Assembly (NCBI RefSeq): GCF_040954645.1
Contig: NC_092813.1
Coordinates: 21,645,235-21,709,234 of the forward strand
Origin: Diabrotica undecimpunctata
Lineage: Eukaryota > Arthropoda > Insecta > Coleoptera > Chrysomelidae
Reading direction: 5' to 3'
DNA: 64,000 nucleotides
The position numbers and the translations under genes were made by a program. Below, piece by piece: positions 54,432-64,000 of the stretch (positions are counted from its first letter, which is position 1; each line of letters starts with the position of its first letter). Below the pieces are notes generated by a model. That model did no database searches. It worked only from the letters and a program-made list of their open reading frames with translations, and was not told where the DNA came from.

Positions 54432-54697
54432 TGAAGAAAAAACTATGGGGTTGAAACACTTTTATTACGTATATTTTGATTACAATCGTTAAAAAGCCGA
54501 CTAATACAAAATATCGACCGACTTGGTCGAGTGTTGATGGCGAAGTGAGTCTTTCGCGCCAAAGCCGGTTTCTGCTTTAGCGGGCAAAACACAAAGCGTT
54601 ACCGTTAGTGGCGCGTATGTTTAAATAGAACTAAAAACGAATATATCACCACTGTGATAAATAATATTTAAAATAAATATAAATGCGAAACGGAACA
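54432..54697 (-). repeat. BEL 5' LTR (266 bp)
   Basis: On the minus strand it begins TGTTCCGTTTCGC and ends ...TTTTTTCTTCA (TG...CA). Partner of 48048-48313. Confidence 0.95.
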
Positions 54698-54702
54698 GGT
54701 TT

Positions 54703-54725
54703 CATGGCAACATAAATTTGCTTAA
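54703..54725 (+). pseudogene. Displaced last codons of the Harbinger transposase
   Basis: After removing the BEL element and one GGTTT copy, the frame continues TCA TGG CAA CAT AAA TTT GCT TAA. This gives S-W-Q-H-K-F-A and a stop, the usual V-x-W-Q end of Harbinger transposases. It also fixes the BEL insertion point to the base. Confidence 0.85.
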
Positions 54726-54761
54726 AATGTAAACTTGAATTATTAAACTTTATATGCTTAC

Positions 54762-55192
54762 ATTGATTTTTAAAACAGTTTTTGAAGTATCACTGTCCAC
54801 ATCGTTTATATTATTATCTGCTTCTTCCTTATTATTATTCCCTTCCTGTATAGTACTTTGTGAAGCACTAGGTTCGTCCTGACCCACGAGAAACTGCATT
54901 ACCATAATGTTGGTTAAATTACATTGTCTGTCTCTGCACCACTTGTTTTAGAGTCCCTTATACGACGCAATTCTTTTCTAAAGTTAGTACGCAACGAAAC
55001 TGCAACTTATCAGCATCTGGATAATATTCTCTATATTTTTGGAGCAATTGATACTACTGTTCTTTTTTTTTTATTTTATTACTCTAATCTTTACTCTTGA
55101 CATTCCACAAAGCCAGTAACGACCGATACACATCGATGCACTCTATAATCTATAATAAACTTTCTTTCTGCCCATTTTTCCTTTGCGGACAT
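54762..55192 (-). pseudogene. Harbinger MADF accessory protein, exon 1
   Basis: The start MSAKEKWAERKFIID leads, across frameshifts, to LALWNVKSKD, QLLQKYREYYPDADKLQ, LRRIRDSKTSGAETDN and a disordered acidic tail GQDEPSASQSTIQEG with EEADNNINDVDSDTSKTVL, then K-I-N and the splice donor GTAAGC. The LWxVKSKDYSNK...YxxLLxxY pattern is the MADF domain. Reads inward from the right Harbinger end. Confidence 0.7.
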
Positions 55193-55391
55193 ATTTTTTG
55201 CCGTACCGCGATGTTTACAACAAGAGTGTTAAAACGAAACTGAACCAACATTGCGCAATATTACTCACAGACGCCGCAATATTTACAATATGCTCAATAA
55301 AAATGAAAGTCATGTTGATTGACACAATATATTGCTCAATCATTCAATGTGACCAACAGACGATCAATATATTGTACAATATAAATTATTG

Positions 55392-55432
55392 TCCAATATA
55401 TTGACCATAATATTAACCATCTAGGGGCCGCT
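55392..55432 (-). repeat. Harbinger right terminal inverted repeat
   Basis: Ends CTAGGGGCCGCT before TTA; inverted partner of 38852-38892. The preceding 150 bp are rich in CAATAT words, as is the left end. Confidence 0.8.
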
Positions 55433-55435
55433 TTA

Positions 55436-56545
55436 TACTGAATTTTATCTTTAACACTTCCATTCAGCATAATTTTTTCTTGTCACTTTTACATATTGCA
55501 ATTATACCTGGTCACTAAGGACCACAACAGATCTGAAAAGGTCGTAGTCGAATAGACCAAAAGATACTATATGAATACTGTATTGTTGAGATAATACTTT
55601 GATTGGTATCGTTTTCTTTGTATTTTTCCATGTTGCAAATGCAACCAGCTCCTAATATACTGGACCTAAGCACAATTTCCTTTTGCTGTTTTCCATAGTG
55701 TGATACATGATTGAACTATATTTAGGACCCATTACATATTTTCTTTTGGTGCTTTTTCAATAAGGTTTAAATTCTGTTGCTTTTATAGTAGAAACCCTCA
55801 ATTCAGAAGAGTGATATCATAGTTTAAACGCCGAATATCCTCAAATTTAAATGTACACAGCGGTCCTCGAAAACTGCCTGTTTTCTCGATTGAAATTTGC
55901 GTTTCCTCATAAGAAATTACAGAATATATAAAGTAGTATATTTATTTGTGCTTCTCTATAGTAGACTTGACCAGAAGTTGTCGTACAGTGTAGCCAAATC
56001 TTGTTCACAAGTAGTAATTATGGTCATACAAAACCTGTATTCTTTCACGCAGCGATTATTATTACCGTCATAAAAATACCAAAAAACATGATTTTTTCAA
56101 TAGTAAAAATTAAGCACAAAATTGTAATAAAATAAATTTTATTTATATGTTCCGTTTTGTTACGTATTTAAATTTATAAAATAAAAATCGATATTTTAAA
56201 CATTATTTTTCAATCGTTTGGCAATGTTGGAATTAGCGAGGGAACTCGGTTTTACAATTCGGATCCAGACATGCAGTAAAACTAGTTTTTATTATTAAGA
56301 AATGAACGAAGAAAACATTGGTGTTTCTATGGGTAAATAGTGCATGTATTTTTGTGAGTATATTTTATGTGATAAGTTTGTAAACTTATTGTTGTCAATA
56401 CTGTTTTATCAATATTGTATTGTAGTATTGATAAAACGTGTTATTGATAATAAGAGTGTTATAGTTTGTCGTTTTATAGTAAATATTTAGTTATATTCTT
56501 TGAAATTATTGTATATATAGTATATATCCAGATTATTGAAATACA
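55436..56545. other. No recognised gene; 5' flank of the DD82E transposase
   Basis: AT-rich. The 5' UTR and left terminal repeat of the following transposon should be here but I could not align any pair of ends. Confidence 0.45.
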
Positions 56546-57946
56546 ATGGACGAAAAACCGAGTTGTTCCAAGAGAAGACAGCAAAATTCTGATGTTGATT
56601 CCAAGAATGAAAAGCCGCAAAAGAGACGGAAAATGTTAACGTCCGAAGAGAAGGTAATGATACGAAACGTTTATAAAGGAATTGTCGGCAGAAAAATGGC
56701 ATTAAACGTTAGCCAAGCGGTCGACATTTGTAGCAGTTTAACAAAAGTATCCGTTAGCTGTATTTATCGTGTACTTAAAAATACATCGGAAAATAAAAAG
56801 CAAGAAAAATGTAAAACTAGAGGTAGGAAAAGCATTGTTTTGGATGACGAGACAAGGAATATTATACGTCGAAAAATTCATTCATTTTATTTTCGGAGTG
56901 AAATTCCAACACTGAAAAAAATTTCTCAAGAGCTCGAAAATGATGACTCTTTACCCAAGATATCTCGTAAGGTCTTAATTAGGACCATGCACGAAATGAA
57001 CTTTTGATACGTAAAACGCAACAGAAAAAGTATGCTATTAGAAAAAAATGAAATTATTCTGTGGAAAAGAAAATATTTAGAAGAAATACGAAAAATTCGC
57101 AGCACTGGATGCAAAATATATTATTTGGATGAAACCTGGATTAACGAAGGTCATATAGTTGGAAAAGTTTGGCAAGATTTAAATGTAAAAAGTAAACGCG
57201 AAGCATTTATAGAAGGCTGGTCTACAGGATTAAAGGCTCCATCAGGAAAGGGACGGCGTTTAATCATCACCCATATAGGAAGTGATACAGGGTTCCTTGA
57301 TGATGGTTTGCTTCAATTTGAGTCGAAAAAAACAGGTGATTATCATGAAGAAATGACTTCTGAAGTATTTGAGCGCTGGTTTAAGAGAATCTTACCAAAA
57401 TTGGAATCTGAGTCTGTGGTTGTTATGGACAATGCGCCATATCATAGCCGCAGACTAGAACAATTACCGACTACGGCATGGCGGAAAGGGAGAATTCAAG
57501 AATGGCTTACAGAAAAGGGGATTGCATACGAAAAATCAATGCTCAAAATTCAACTACTTGACATTGCACGGTTAAGGAAAAGTGAATATCTTAAATATGT
57601 TGTGGATGAAACTGCAAAAGATTATGGTGTTAAAGTTCTGCGTCTACCACCTTATCATTGCGAACTTAATCCCATTGAACTTATCTGGGCGCAAGTGAAA
57701 GGAGAAGTAGCACGCAATAACAAAACGTTCAAATTAAACGAAGTTAAGGAACTTTTGATTCAAGCAATCCTCCATGTAACTCCAGAGAAATGGGCTAAAT
57801 GTATAGGCCACATAATTAAAGAAGAATATCGTATGTGGGAACTTGACACTCATGTCGAAGTTTTACTAGAGCCAATTATAATTACACCAGGTGAAGATAA
57901 TGACAGCGATAGCAGCACTACATCTTCAGATTTAGACAGCGAATAA
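56546..57946 (+). pseudogene. Sailor-like DD82E transposase, one premature stop
   Basis: A single frame of 466 codons interrupted only by TGA at 57005-57007 (codon 154), in a position where relatives tend to have a basic residue, so CGA to TGA is likely. The N terminus (MDEKPSCSKRRQQNSDVDSK, basic) is followed by an HTH (NVYKGIVGRKMALNVSQAVD; TKVSVSCIYRVLKN) and a second helix region (EIPTLKKISQELENDDSLPK). Catalytic: IYYLDETWINEGH (Asp, codon 195), VVVMDNAPYHSRRL (Asp 295) and ELNPIELIWAQVKG (Glu 378). There are 82 residues between the second Asp and the Glu, instead of 34 in Tc1. The inserted stretch contains WRKGRIQEWLTEKGI. An acidic tail DNDSDSSTTSSDLDSE ends it. Members of the IS630-Tc1-mariner group insert at TA. 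Confidence 0.85.
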
Positions 57947-58439
57947 TATTTTCTAATAGTTTAGTAGGAACATCAGCATAAAAAAACCAAAAACAGAAAA
58001 AAACGAGAAGAACATAGTAAGTGTGGTTAGTGTTTGTGTTAGAATAGAACAATGTTTTGTTACATCCAAAATTATTTTTATTTTGTTTTTATAGAATTTT
58101 ATTTTGTTTTATAGGATTTTATTTTGTTTTGTTTTATACTGTTTGAGTGTTTTGTTCATTTTATTTAATGGGAAAATATGGCTCTTGGCGAACACCCATT
58201 TAAAAAAAAGTAACGCGCCACAAGACATACCTCTCGGGTGGTGTGGAAGCTGTCTTAAAATTTGTTTTAAAAACATTTCATTGTGTAACTCTTTAAGGGC
58301 GGGTCACGTCAAAAGACGTTTTAGCGTAACTTCCGCGGCAACCGGGTGGCATCAGTAAGCTTTCTGCAAAATTACTTGTTTTTTATAGCTTTTTGTTTGT
58401 GGCATTCTGTATTTTTAGGAGACAGTAGGGAATAAGCCA
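57947..58439. other. 3' flank of the transposase
   Basis: Includes a 20-24 bp tandem (ATTTTATTTTGTTTTATAG-like, three copies, 58071-58138) and a GC-richer patch at 58280-58350. No domain recognised. Confidence 0.45.
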
Positions 58440-58515
58440 CAAAATATTTATTCATAGGTTTAATTTACTGACGTTTCGATCTCTATATAAAGAGATCGTT
58501 TTCAAATATACAAAT
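58440..58515 (-). ncRNA. Penelope-type 3' fragment with hammerhead-like core
   Basis: The minus strand reads TTTGAAAACGATCTCT-TTATAT-AGAGATCGAAACGTCAGT. A 7-bp stem II (GATCTCT/AGAGATC) is followed by GAAAC and preceded by a box similar to CUGANGA with C3 and G8 altered. The neighbouring GGCTTATTCCC sequence resembles Penelope-like pLTRs. Probably a decayed fragment. Confidence 0.4.
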
Positions 58516-59542
58516 GATAGCAATATTTATTTTTTTTTGTGGCTTTTTGCTTGTGACATTCAGATAAATATATTGTGGCCTATTTTGAACAATAATATTT
58601 AAACATTATAATATAATTAACGTTGAAATAAAAGTGAGTGAACGCCACTGGATTTTCATACGTCTTTCCCCACTTCTACGCCTTCAAACGATGACTCACT
58701 CTCCCAAATAGTGAAACTAGAGTTTAGTTAATTTTTAAAATATGTGATACATAAACACTACTTACCTGTTATTCCAGCTACTTTACTAAAGGTGGGCTTC
58801 TTTATATTTATTATTGAAACAATATTTTTAAACTGATTTTCAAGAACTGGTTTATTAATGATTTTAATTTATCTGCTAAAAGTAAACTAAATTCTGTGTT
58901 ACCATTGTTTAAATAGGACTAGTTAGCCAACGCAATGTACAAATTTGTTTGATTCTAATTGAGACAGTCACTAGATGTCACCACTCTTTCTGTCTCAATA
59001 GATTTTAATATACCATTGTTTGTTTGATATACATTATACTAGATGGTGCTATGTGAAAAAGTTAAAGACTAAACTAAACGTCCATTTTTGATCCCCTGAA
59101 TTAAATTCACCAGCGTTGCAATATTTCACTGACATAGTAGCAACAGGTTTACTTACAAATAAACATGTAACAAAAAACATACCTTGAATCACTTAAGCTA
59201 TTCATTTAAAATAGAGTTATTACTATCAACTAGTAAATATCGTGTCAACTAAAATTGTACATAAACGTACTGTGGCTTCTAAATCTTCCTATATCTAAAT
59301 AAGTTTAAAGAATTTAAATATTTATTTTATTTGGAAGTGTATTACAAAAATTTGGTCCGAGGTAAGTAAAACATTTTAATTACATGTGTGTAAAACATAA
59401 AAAAACATTGTATGATAAATGAACAAATTAGGTATTTAGAAATAAATTTTACCGGATAATACATACATTCGATAATATTTGAAACAAGTGATTTTAAATT
59501 AAAATAATGTTACTTCCCTAATAAATAAATGGTTTTTTACAG
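58516..59542. other. No recognised gene
   Basis: AT-rich. May contain 5' sequence of the THAP exon that follows, but no exon is recognisable. Confidence 0.45.
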
Positions 59543-59665
59543 ATGGCCGGAAATATTTGTTGTTATTACAAATGTGGTTTATCACCATACAAAATTCATG
59601 GATTAAGAATGTTCAGATTTCCGACAAAAATCCTTCGCCTTGTCAAAGATGGATATTACACTCTG
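59543..59665 (+). CDS. THAP-type zinc finger exon (probably P-element or THAP gene)
   Basis: Begins ATG directly after a splice acceptor (TGGTTTTTTACAG) and ends CTG before donor GTAAGT. It encodes MAGNICCYYKCGLSPYKIHG then LRMFRFPTK. The Cys-x3-Cys pair and FRFP are the first half of a THAP C2CH finger, a DNA-binding module of P-element transposases and THAP proteins. In the current frame the end reads ILRLVKDGYYTL; a one-base change would give the usual P-C-Q-R-W-I-type end, so a frameshift is likely. No second half of the finger was found downstream. Confidence 0.6.
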
Positions 59666-59939
59666 GTAAGTAAATAGAAACATTTTTTATATTCTTTTAT
59701 TTTACACCGTTTCCGTTACGTAATTAACTTACGTTTTCGTTGGTATTATAATTATGATATAATAAACTTCGGAAAAACAAATTAGTGAGTAAAATCAAGT
59801 TAATAAACATAAACAAAGTATTAGATATTTAAATACTTATGTATTTATTTAGCTATCTTTAGTTATTGTATTGAAAAGTAGAAATAAGTTCATCTTTATC
59901 GTAGAACTAATTTATACAAAGGTCCATCTGGGAAAAAAT
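59666..59939. other. Putative intron or flank
   Basis: Follows the GTAAGT donor; AT-rich and without coding content. Confidence 0.4.
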
Positions 59940-62060
59940 TATTGGTTTCACGTAAAAATTTTATACAGATATTTGAAGGTTCTAAAAGATATATGAGGGT
60001 TAGTTAATAATAAATCTGTGAAGACATACAGGTGATTTTGGCTATAAACGTTTTTTATCCAGTTTAGAGAAAAATAGTTAAAATAAAAATTGTAGATTCA
60101 AAAAGTTCTTCCATTTGTGAGTTTCTAAATTAAAATATATAAATAATTCATCAAAATAATTACAAAAAACCCTTGATTTTGCAGAAATTTATAAATTTTA
60201 ATAACTTTGTTTTTGCATAATGGTATGTAATGTAACTAATAAAAATAGTGACGATTTGTTTATCGTAGAAAGCGATTATGTAAACAACTTTTTGTTGACC
60301 TATCCCAGTTTAAAAAAAAAATGTTTTACAGAAGCCAAGATATTGCAAATTTTGCAATCGCGCTTCATTTTGAAAAAGTTCAAATCTAAAAAAAAACCGA
60401 GCTCAAATGTTTCTCTATTCTACTTTTCCGAAGCGGTATTTTACGAATACCATCATTTTAACGCGTTATAAATTTTTACTTCTTTACCTCATATGCCATG
60501 TTGGAACGCACAATTCAGATCTTCATTTAGGGCCCCTTCAATTTTCAGCTCTTACTGTTAATAGACAATGGAAGTATGATTTTAAGAATAAAATGCTTTG
60601 GTTTTAAATATAAAATGCTCTCTTGCCTAGTAATGGTCATAGAAGATTCTGTTTTTTTTATAAAGTGTGTTTTTCACCAGTTTTTCATAAGCCTCTAAAT
60701 AAGTTTGTGGCATAAACGATATCAACGTTATTATAAATGTTTATAAACAGAATAAATAACCTATAAACTATTTGCTCTGATTGATATTTAGCGCACTTTA
60801 TTAGTTATTATAATTTATAAATAACTGCAAAAATAAGGTTTTTTTTGCAACTATTTCGGTTAATAGTTTTATGTATTTTAATTTGGATACTCTCAAAAAT
60901 TACATAAGTTTTTATGATCTACAACTCTAAAAAAGCTGAAAAAATCTTAAACAGGTATTTAAAGTCTCTAAAAGGTAAATGAGGGGTAGCTGATGACAAT
61001 TATGTAAAGACTCCAGCTAATTTTGCTTTGCTTTTTTATTAAACAATCGTAAAAAGTGAAAAAAGTTTATGCGCATAAAACGTTTCTTATTCATGTTAGA
61101 GATATATGGTTAAAATAAAAGTTATAGATCATAAAATGTTCTCTAATATTGAGATTTTTATAATTAAAATACATAAAGAATTGACCGAGATAATTTAAAA
61201 ACCCTTATTTTTAAAGTAAAATTTATAAATGTTAATATAAATATAAATAATATAAATATAAATAACTTTCTTTTTTGTATAACGATATGTAATACAACTA
61301 TTTAAAATTATGGCAGTTAATGAGTTTTTAAAGTGTGCTAAATATCATATAGAACGACCATACAGTTTATTATGAGTTATTCAATTTGTTTATCCAGGAG
61401 ACCGATTATTTAAACAACTGTACTTGTCCAAACAGTCACTCTAGGGTTATTTTGTAAATAGATATCGATTTTTATGTCTTCGTTTTAAATTATTAAAAAA
61501 AAACATCAAGGTTATATTAAATTTGTTTTTAAAAATCAGTTTGAAGAATAACAAATTTTTAGCATATAAAAATTTCTAATAACTTTGACTTTTTTATGTC
61601 ATACACTTGTATGTAGGCTCAATATAAAGCAAATAAAAAAAAAACATTTAAAAAAAATCCAAAACCTTCTATGGCCCAGAGGAAATCACATAGCATTTTT
61701 TTCTTGTTTAAGAAATTGCAAATATTTTCATTGTTTATTAACATTAAAAGCTGAAAATTAAACACATTGTAAAAGAATATCTAAATTTTATAATTCTATT
61801 TATAAATGGCATACACAGTGAAGAAGTAAATTAGTTTTGAAACATTAAAATAATGGTACTCGTAAAATATCGCCACAGAAAAATGCAAGGTAGATCTGTC
61901 CGCTGCAATATCTCAGCTTGTTTCTTGTTATTGGTTATGGACATTTCTGTTTTTTTTTAATTGTGCTTTTACACCAGCTTTTTATTGAGCCTACGTACAG
62001 CCGTATGACATGAAAAATATCAAAAGTAGTATAAATGTTTAGAAGCTAAAAAGCACTTTT
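59940..62060 (+). repeat. Diverged long-period repeats (about 1 kb)
   Basis: Segment 59980-60300 (ATATGAGGGTTAGTTAATAA ... GTAGATTCAAAAAGTTCTTC ... ATAACTTTGTTTTTGCATAA) recurs in diverged form at 60970-61420 (AAATGAGGGGTAGCTGATGA ... ATAGATCATAAAATGTTCTC ... ATAACTTTCTTTTTTGTATA). Likewise 60630-60750 (GTTTTTCACCAGTTTTTCAT) recurs near 61945-62040 (CTTTTACACCAGCTTTTTAT). The period is roughly 1-1.3 kb. The longest ORF inside (60220-60471) matches nothing I know. Confidence 0.65.
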
Positions 62061-62519
62061 TCAAACTGCATTTTTAATAAAATGTTGAAGTTTATAAATA
62101 AAGCTTCAAATAATCGATTCAAAAAACGTCAAATAACTGTCAAAGGTTAAACACCCTTTTTAAAGTTCCTCACGGATTTTAAAGATTTAAACAGTGTTAA
62201 ACAGATAAAGTAATTCATCGACGAGTTAACAATACGAAGCGAAGTTCTTTAATCACAATGTGATAAGAAAACGAGTATCAAATTTGGTTTTATATTTCAA
62301 TAGTCGAATTTAATTGCGGCTATATTGGTGTAATTAAAAAAAAACCAGTGAAAATCCCAAGAAATAGGTGAGATCCTTTTTTTATTTCTTTACAGTTTGG
62401 GAGAGGGTCCATTAGGTACTCACATTTAGGTATTGTGTTACGGTCTGGGTAACCAGGACTACACATCATGAACAGCAATTAAATATTTACATTTACACTA
62501 AACAACTTCAATTCCATCC
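62061..62519. other. No recognised gene
   Basis: AT-rich spacer before the LINE ORF1 remnant. Confidence 0.4.
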
Positions 62520-63800
62520 CAAAATCATATGTCGTTGCCGCAGTCTCTAGACCTCCTTCCCGTTCGTTTTCTAAAAGGGGACAAGTTATTGTCGTGCACT
62601 CCATTTTGAATACTGTTTTATTTAAATATATTAAAGAAATTGCTGAAATAGTTTATCCAAAAAATATTACTTTACATCTCGCATTTCGAATAATCAAATC
62701 TGCATTTTCCTCACTTCTACCGACATCGTTGATCAACTAATACACCGAACGTCATAATTAATTCCACCGTCATCTTTATCTGCAAGCTTCTTTCTGCGAC
62801 CAAAAGAATCCTTATTTCAAATGTATCTCCTTCCATCCCGCATTCACTAATCGAGCACTCCCTAAAAAAATACGGAACATCAGATGATCAATAGGCATAT
62901 ATTATGAGTTTTACTAGGGTAACATTTGTAATAGCTGACAAGGTGAACTTAGAAATGCAATCTTCTCTGTTAATTAACCATGAAAATACATCCTTTAAAA
63001 TATTTTTATTCTCTGAGAGACTATACTGTTTTCTTTGTAAGCTTACGGGTCGTACCGTGGAGTCTGATTGCAAAGTCTCCAGTTGACTAGATCACACACT
63101 CATTGCAGCTAATGCTCCTCCCTCTTCTTCATTTTCAGCTGACTCTAAGGAGTCCTTAATCCTGAATCCTTACCTTCATCAAAAGAATTTCTATCTTCGG
63201 AAATTGAGTCCATCTCCGTTAACTACATACCCATCCTGGCTGCCATTATGGATTTATCCATCTCTCGTCGTACTAATTCAAAGCGCATGTTGGCAGTAGG
63301 ACAAAAAAGGGGACACTTCAATGACAGTCCTCCTGATACTCCTACCATTCTATCTTCATCCGGTATTCTTGCTCTATTAAGTTCTTTTCCTCCTTCGACA
63401 TTTTCGATGCCACCCAAACCAGCCAAAAAATGTCCAAATCTAATCTTTGATTGGATTACTCGATGAAACCTTATTATATTTCCGCTATCAAAATGATTTA
63501 CAAAGATAATCCGACTAATTTTACATTCAATTCCATGCAACTTATTACATTTCTTGAGAACTCTTTTGTATGTATCACCCCACTACAAGAAGCTTAAAAA
63601 TCCTCCAACATAGATGGTATTCAAAAGGACTTATCGCAGCTCTACATAGGTACAAGGAAAAGGTCACTAAAAAACCGTATCACTAGAATCTTAAAAAAGT
63701 TAAAAGAACAGCCTTCCTCCGACTTACAAGAGTATATATAAGTGCATCCTCTGATAAATCTTCTGATGTCAAATCTAATCACAGCATACATGATAAATAG
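62520..63800 (+). pseudogene. LINE ORF1 (Gag-like nucleic-acid-binding protein), decayed
   Basis: The plus strand in shifting frames gives VVHSILNTVLFKYIKEIAEI near 62597, then MSFTRVTFVIADKVNLEMQS and LLINHENTSFKIFLFSERLY with CFLCKLTGRTVESDC, a decayed zinc knuckle (CxxCxxxGHxxxxC with His lost). A Ser/Pro-rich linker with KRGHFNDSPPDTPTILSSSG follows, then PKPAKKCPNLIFDWITR. A C-terminal helical part reads GIQKDLSQLYIGTRKRSLKN and RITRILKKLKEQPSSDL. This is the layout of ORF1 in insect LINEs that also carry RNase H. The ORF2 would lie beyond the right edge. Confidence 0.6.
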
Positions 63801-64000
63801 AATTTCTCTCTTTCTCTCGCATTTATTCATTTTTTCTGCTCTCTGTATATTTTTACTTCATCTTTTGCCAAATTTAGACACGATTTTATTTAATTAAGTA
63901 AGAAAACTTTATGTCCTTCAAATACTAGCCTAAGTCCAGTTTGGAAAAAAAAATGTTAATAAAAAAAAGAGACAGCCAAGATTCTGGCAGAAAATTTAAA
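63801..64000. other. Window end, no gene
   Basis: AT-rich, nothing recognised. Confidence 0.5.

Larger units (their letters stand above)
48048..54697 (-). mobile_element. BEL/Pao LTR retrotransposon, 6.65 kb, nearly complete
   Basis: Two 266-bp LTRs, a GGTTT target duplication, primer-binding-like site, Gag, protease, RT, RNase H and integrase, all minus strand in BEL order. LTRs differ at about six positions (roughly 2 percent), so insertion is recent relative to the Harbinger host element. Coding capacity is broken by a 125-bp insertion in gag, a gag frameshift near 53160, a frameshift near 51720, one near 50940, one TAG (Trp expected) at 50728, a stop in the 49920-50080 region and a frameshift near 48830. 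Confidence 0.95.
47174..54761 (-). other. Inferred intron of the MADF gene
   Basis: Donor GTAAGC at 54761 and acceptor ...CACATAG at 47174. The join AAA ATC AAT | GAG GGA TTA keeps the frame. The whole second exon of the antisense transposase lies inside it, as does the later BEL/Pao insertion. Confidence 0.6.
38852..55432. mobile_element. PIF/Harbinger transposon, nested and expanded to 16.6 kb
   Basis: The left end AGCGGCCCCTAG at 38852 and the inverted right end CTAGGGGCCGCT ending at 55432 are each flanked by TTA (38849-38851; 55433-55435), the TSD expected of PIF/Harbinger. Terminal similarity continues inward for about 40 bp with mismatches. Between the ends lie all exons of a HARBI1-like transposase (plus) and a MADF accessory gene (minus). 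Three later insertions account for most of the length: LINE about 39416-45060, Tc1 about 45080-46540 and BEL/Pao 48048-54697. Without them the element would be about 3-3.5 kb, usual for this superfamily. Confidence 0.8.

Overview
This is nuclear DNA from an insect-like arthropod: AT-rich, intron-bearing, and almost entirely built of transposable elements in many states of decay. I found no complete host gene, rRNA, tRNA or CRISPR. The mixture of Sailor-type DD82E and Tc1 transposons, Tigger/pogo, hAT, P and PIF/Harbinger elements, BEL/Pao and Gypsy retrotransposons, Penelope-like elements and several LINE clades fits an insect such as a beetle or bug. I cannot place it further from sequence alone.

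Layout. 0.5-5.5 kb: a LINE tail, then a hAT transposase gene (minus) cut in two by a 3.05 kb insertion that has 38-bp terminal inverted repeats and an 8-bp target duplication. 6.2-12.3 kb: a Tigger/pogo transposon (plus) interrupted by a nearly full-length two-ORF LINE (7.9-12.26 kb). 14.4-18.5 kb: LINE endonuclease and RNase H fragments and an inverted pair of Penelope-like 3' ends. 19.03-20.87 kb: a complete but dead Tigger-like element flanked by TA. 21.5-26.9 kb: RTE-like LINE, another LINE RT, a Penelope GIY-YIG end, a decayed DD82E transposase and a LINE tail. 26.96-27.64 kb: a five-copy 137-bp minisatellite. 27.9-33.2 kb: LINE RNase H end and a BEL/Pao element interrupted by a LINE. 33.7-36.9 kb: P-element transposase, LINE tail and Gypsy RT.

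The centrepiece is 38.85-55.43 kb. Matching AGCGGCCCCTAG termini flanked by TTA define a PIF/Harbinger transposon whose transposase (plus) and MADF-type accessory protein (minus) can be rebuilt from separated exons. The two genes are interlocked: exon 2 of each lies inside the intron of the other. The transposon was then invaded by a two-ORF LINE, a Tc1 transposon and a 6.65 kb BEL/Pao retrotransposon. The last has 266-bp LTRs about 2 percent apart and a GGTTT target duplication, and it splits the last codons of the Harbinger transposase.

56.5-57.9 kb: a nearly intact DD82E (Sailor-type) transposase with one premature stop. 59.5 kb: a THAP zinc-finger exon with both splice sites. 59.9-62.1 kb: diverged repeats of roughly 1 kb. 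62.5-63.8 kb: a LINE ORF1 with a zinc-knuckle-like motif. Insertion order can be read in several places: Harbinger before BEL, hAT before the 3 kb element, Tigger before the LINE, BEL before the LINE.
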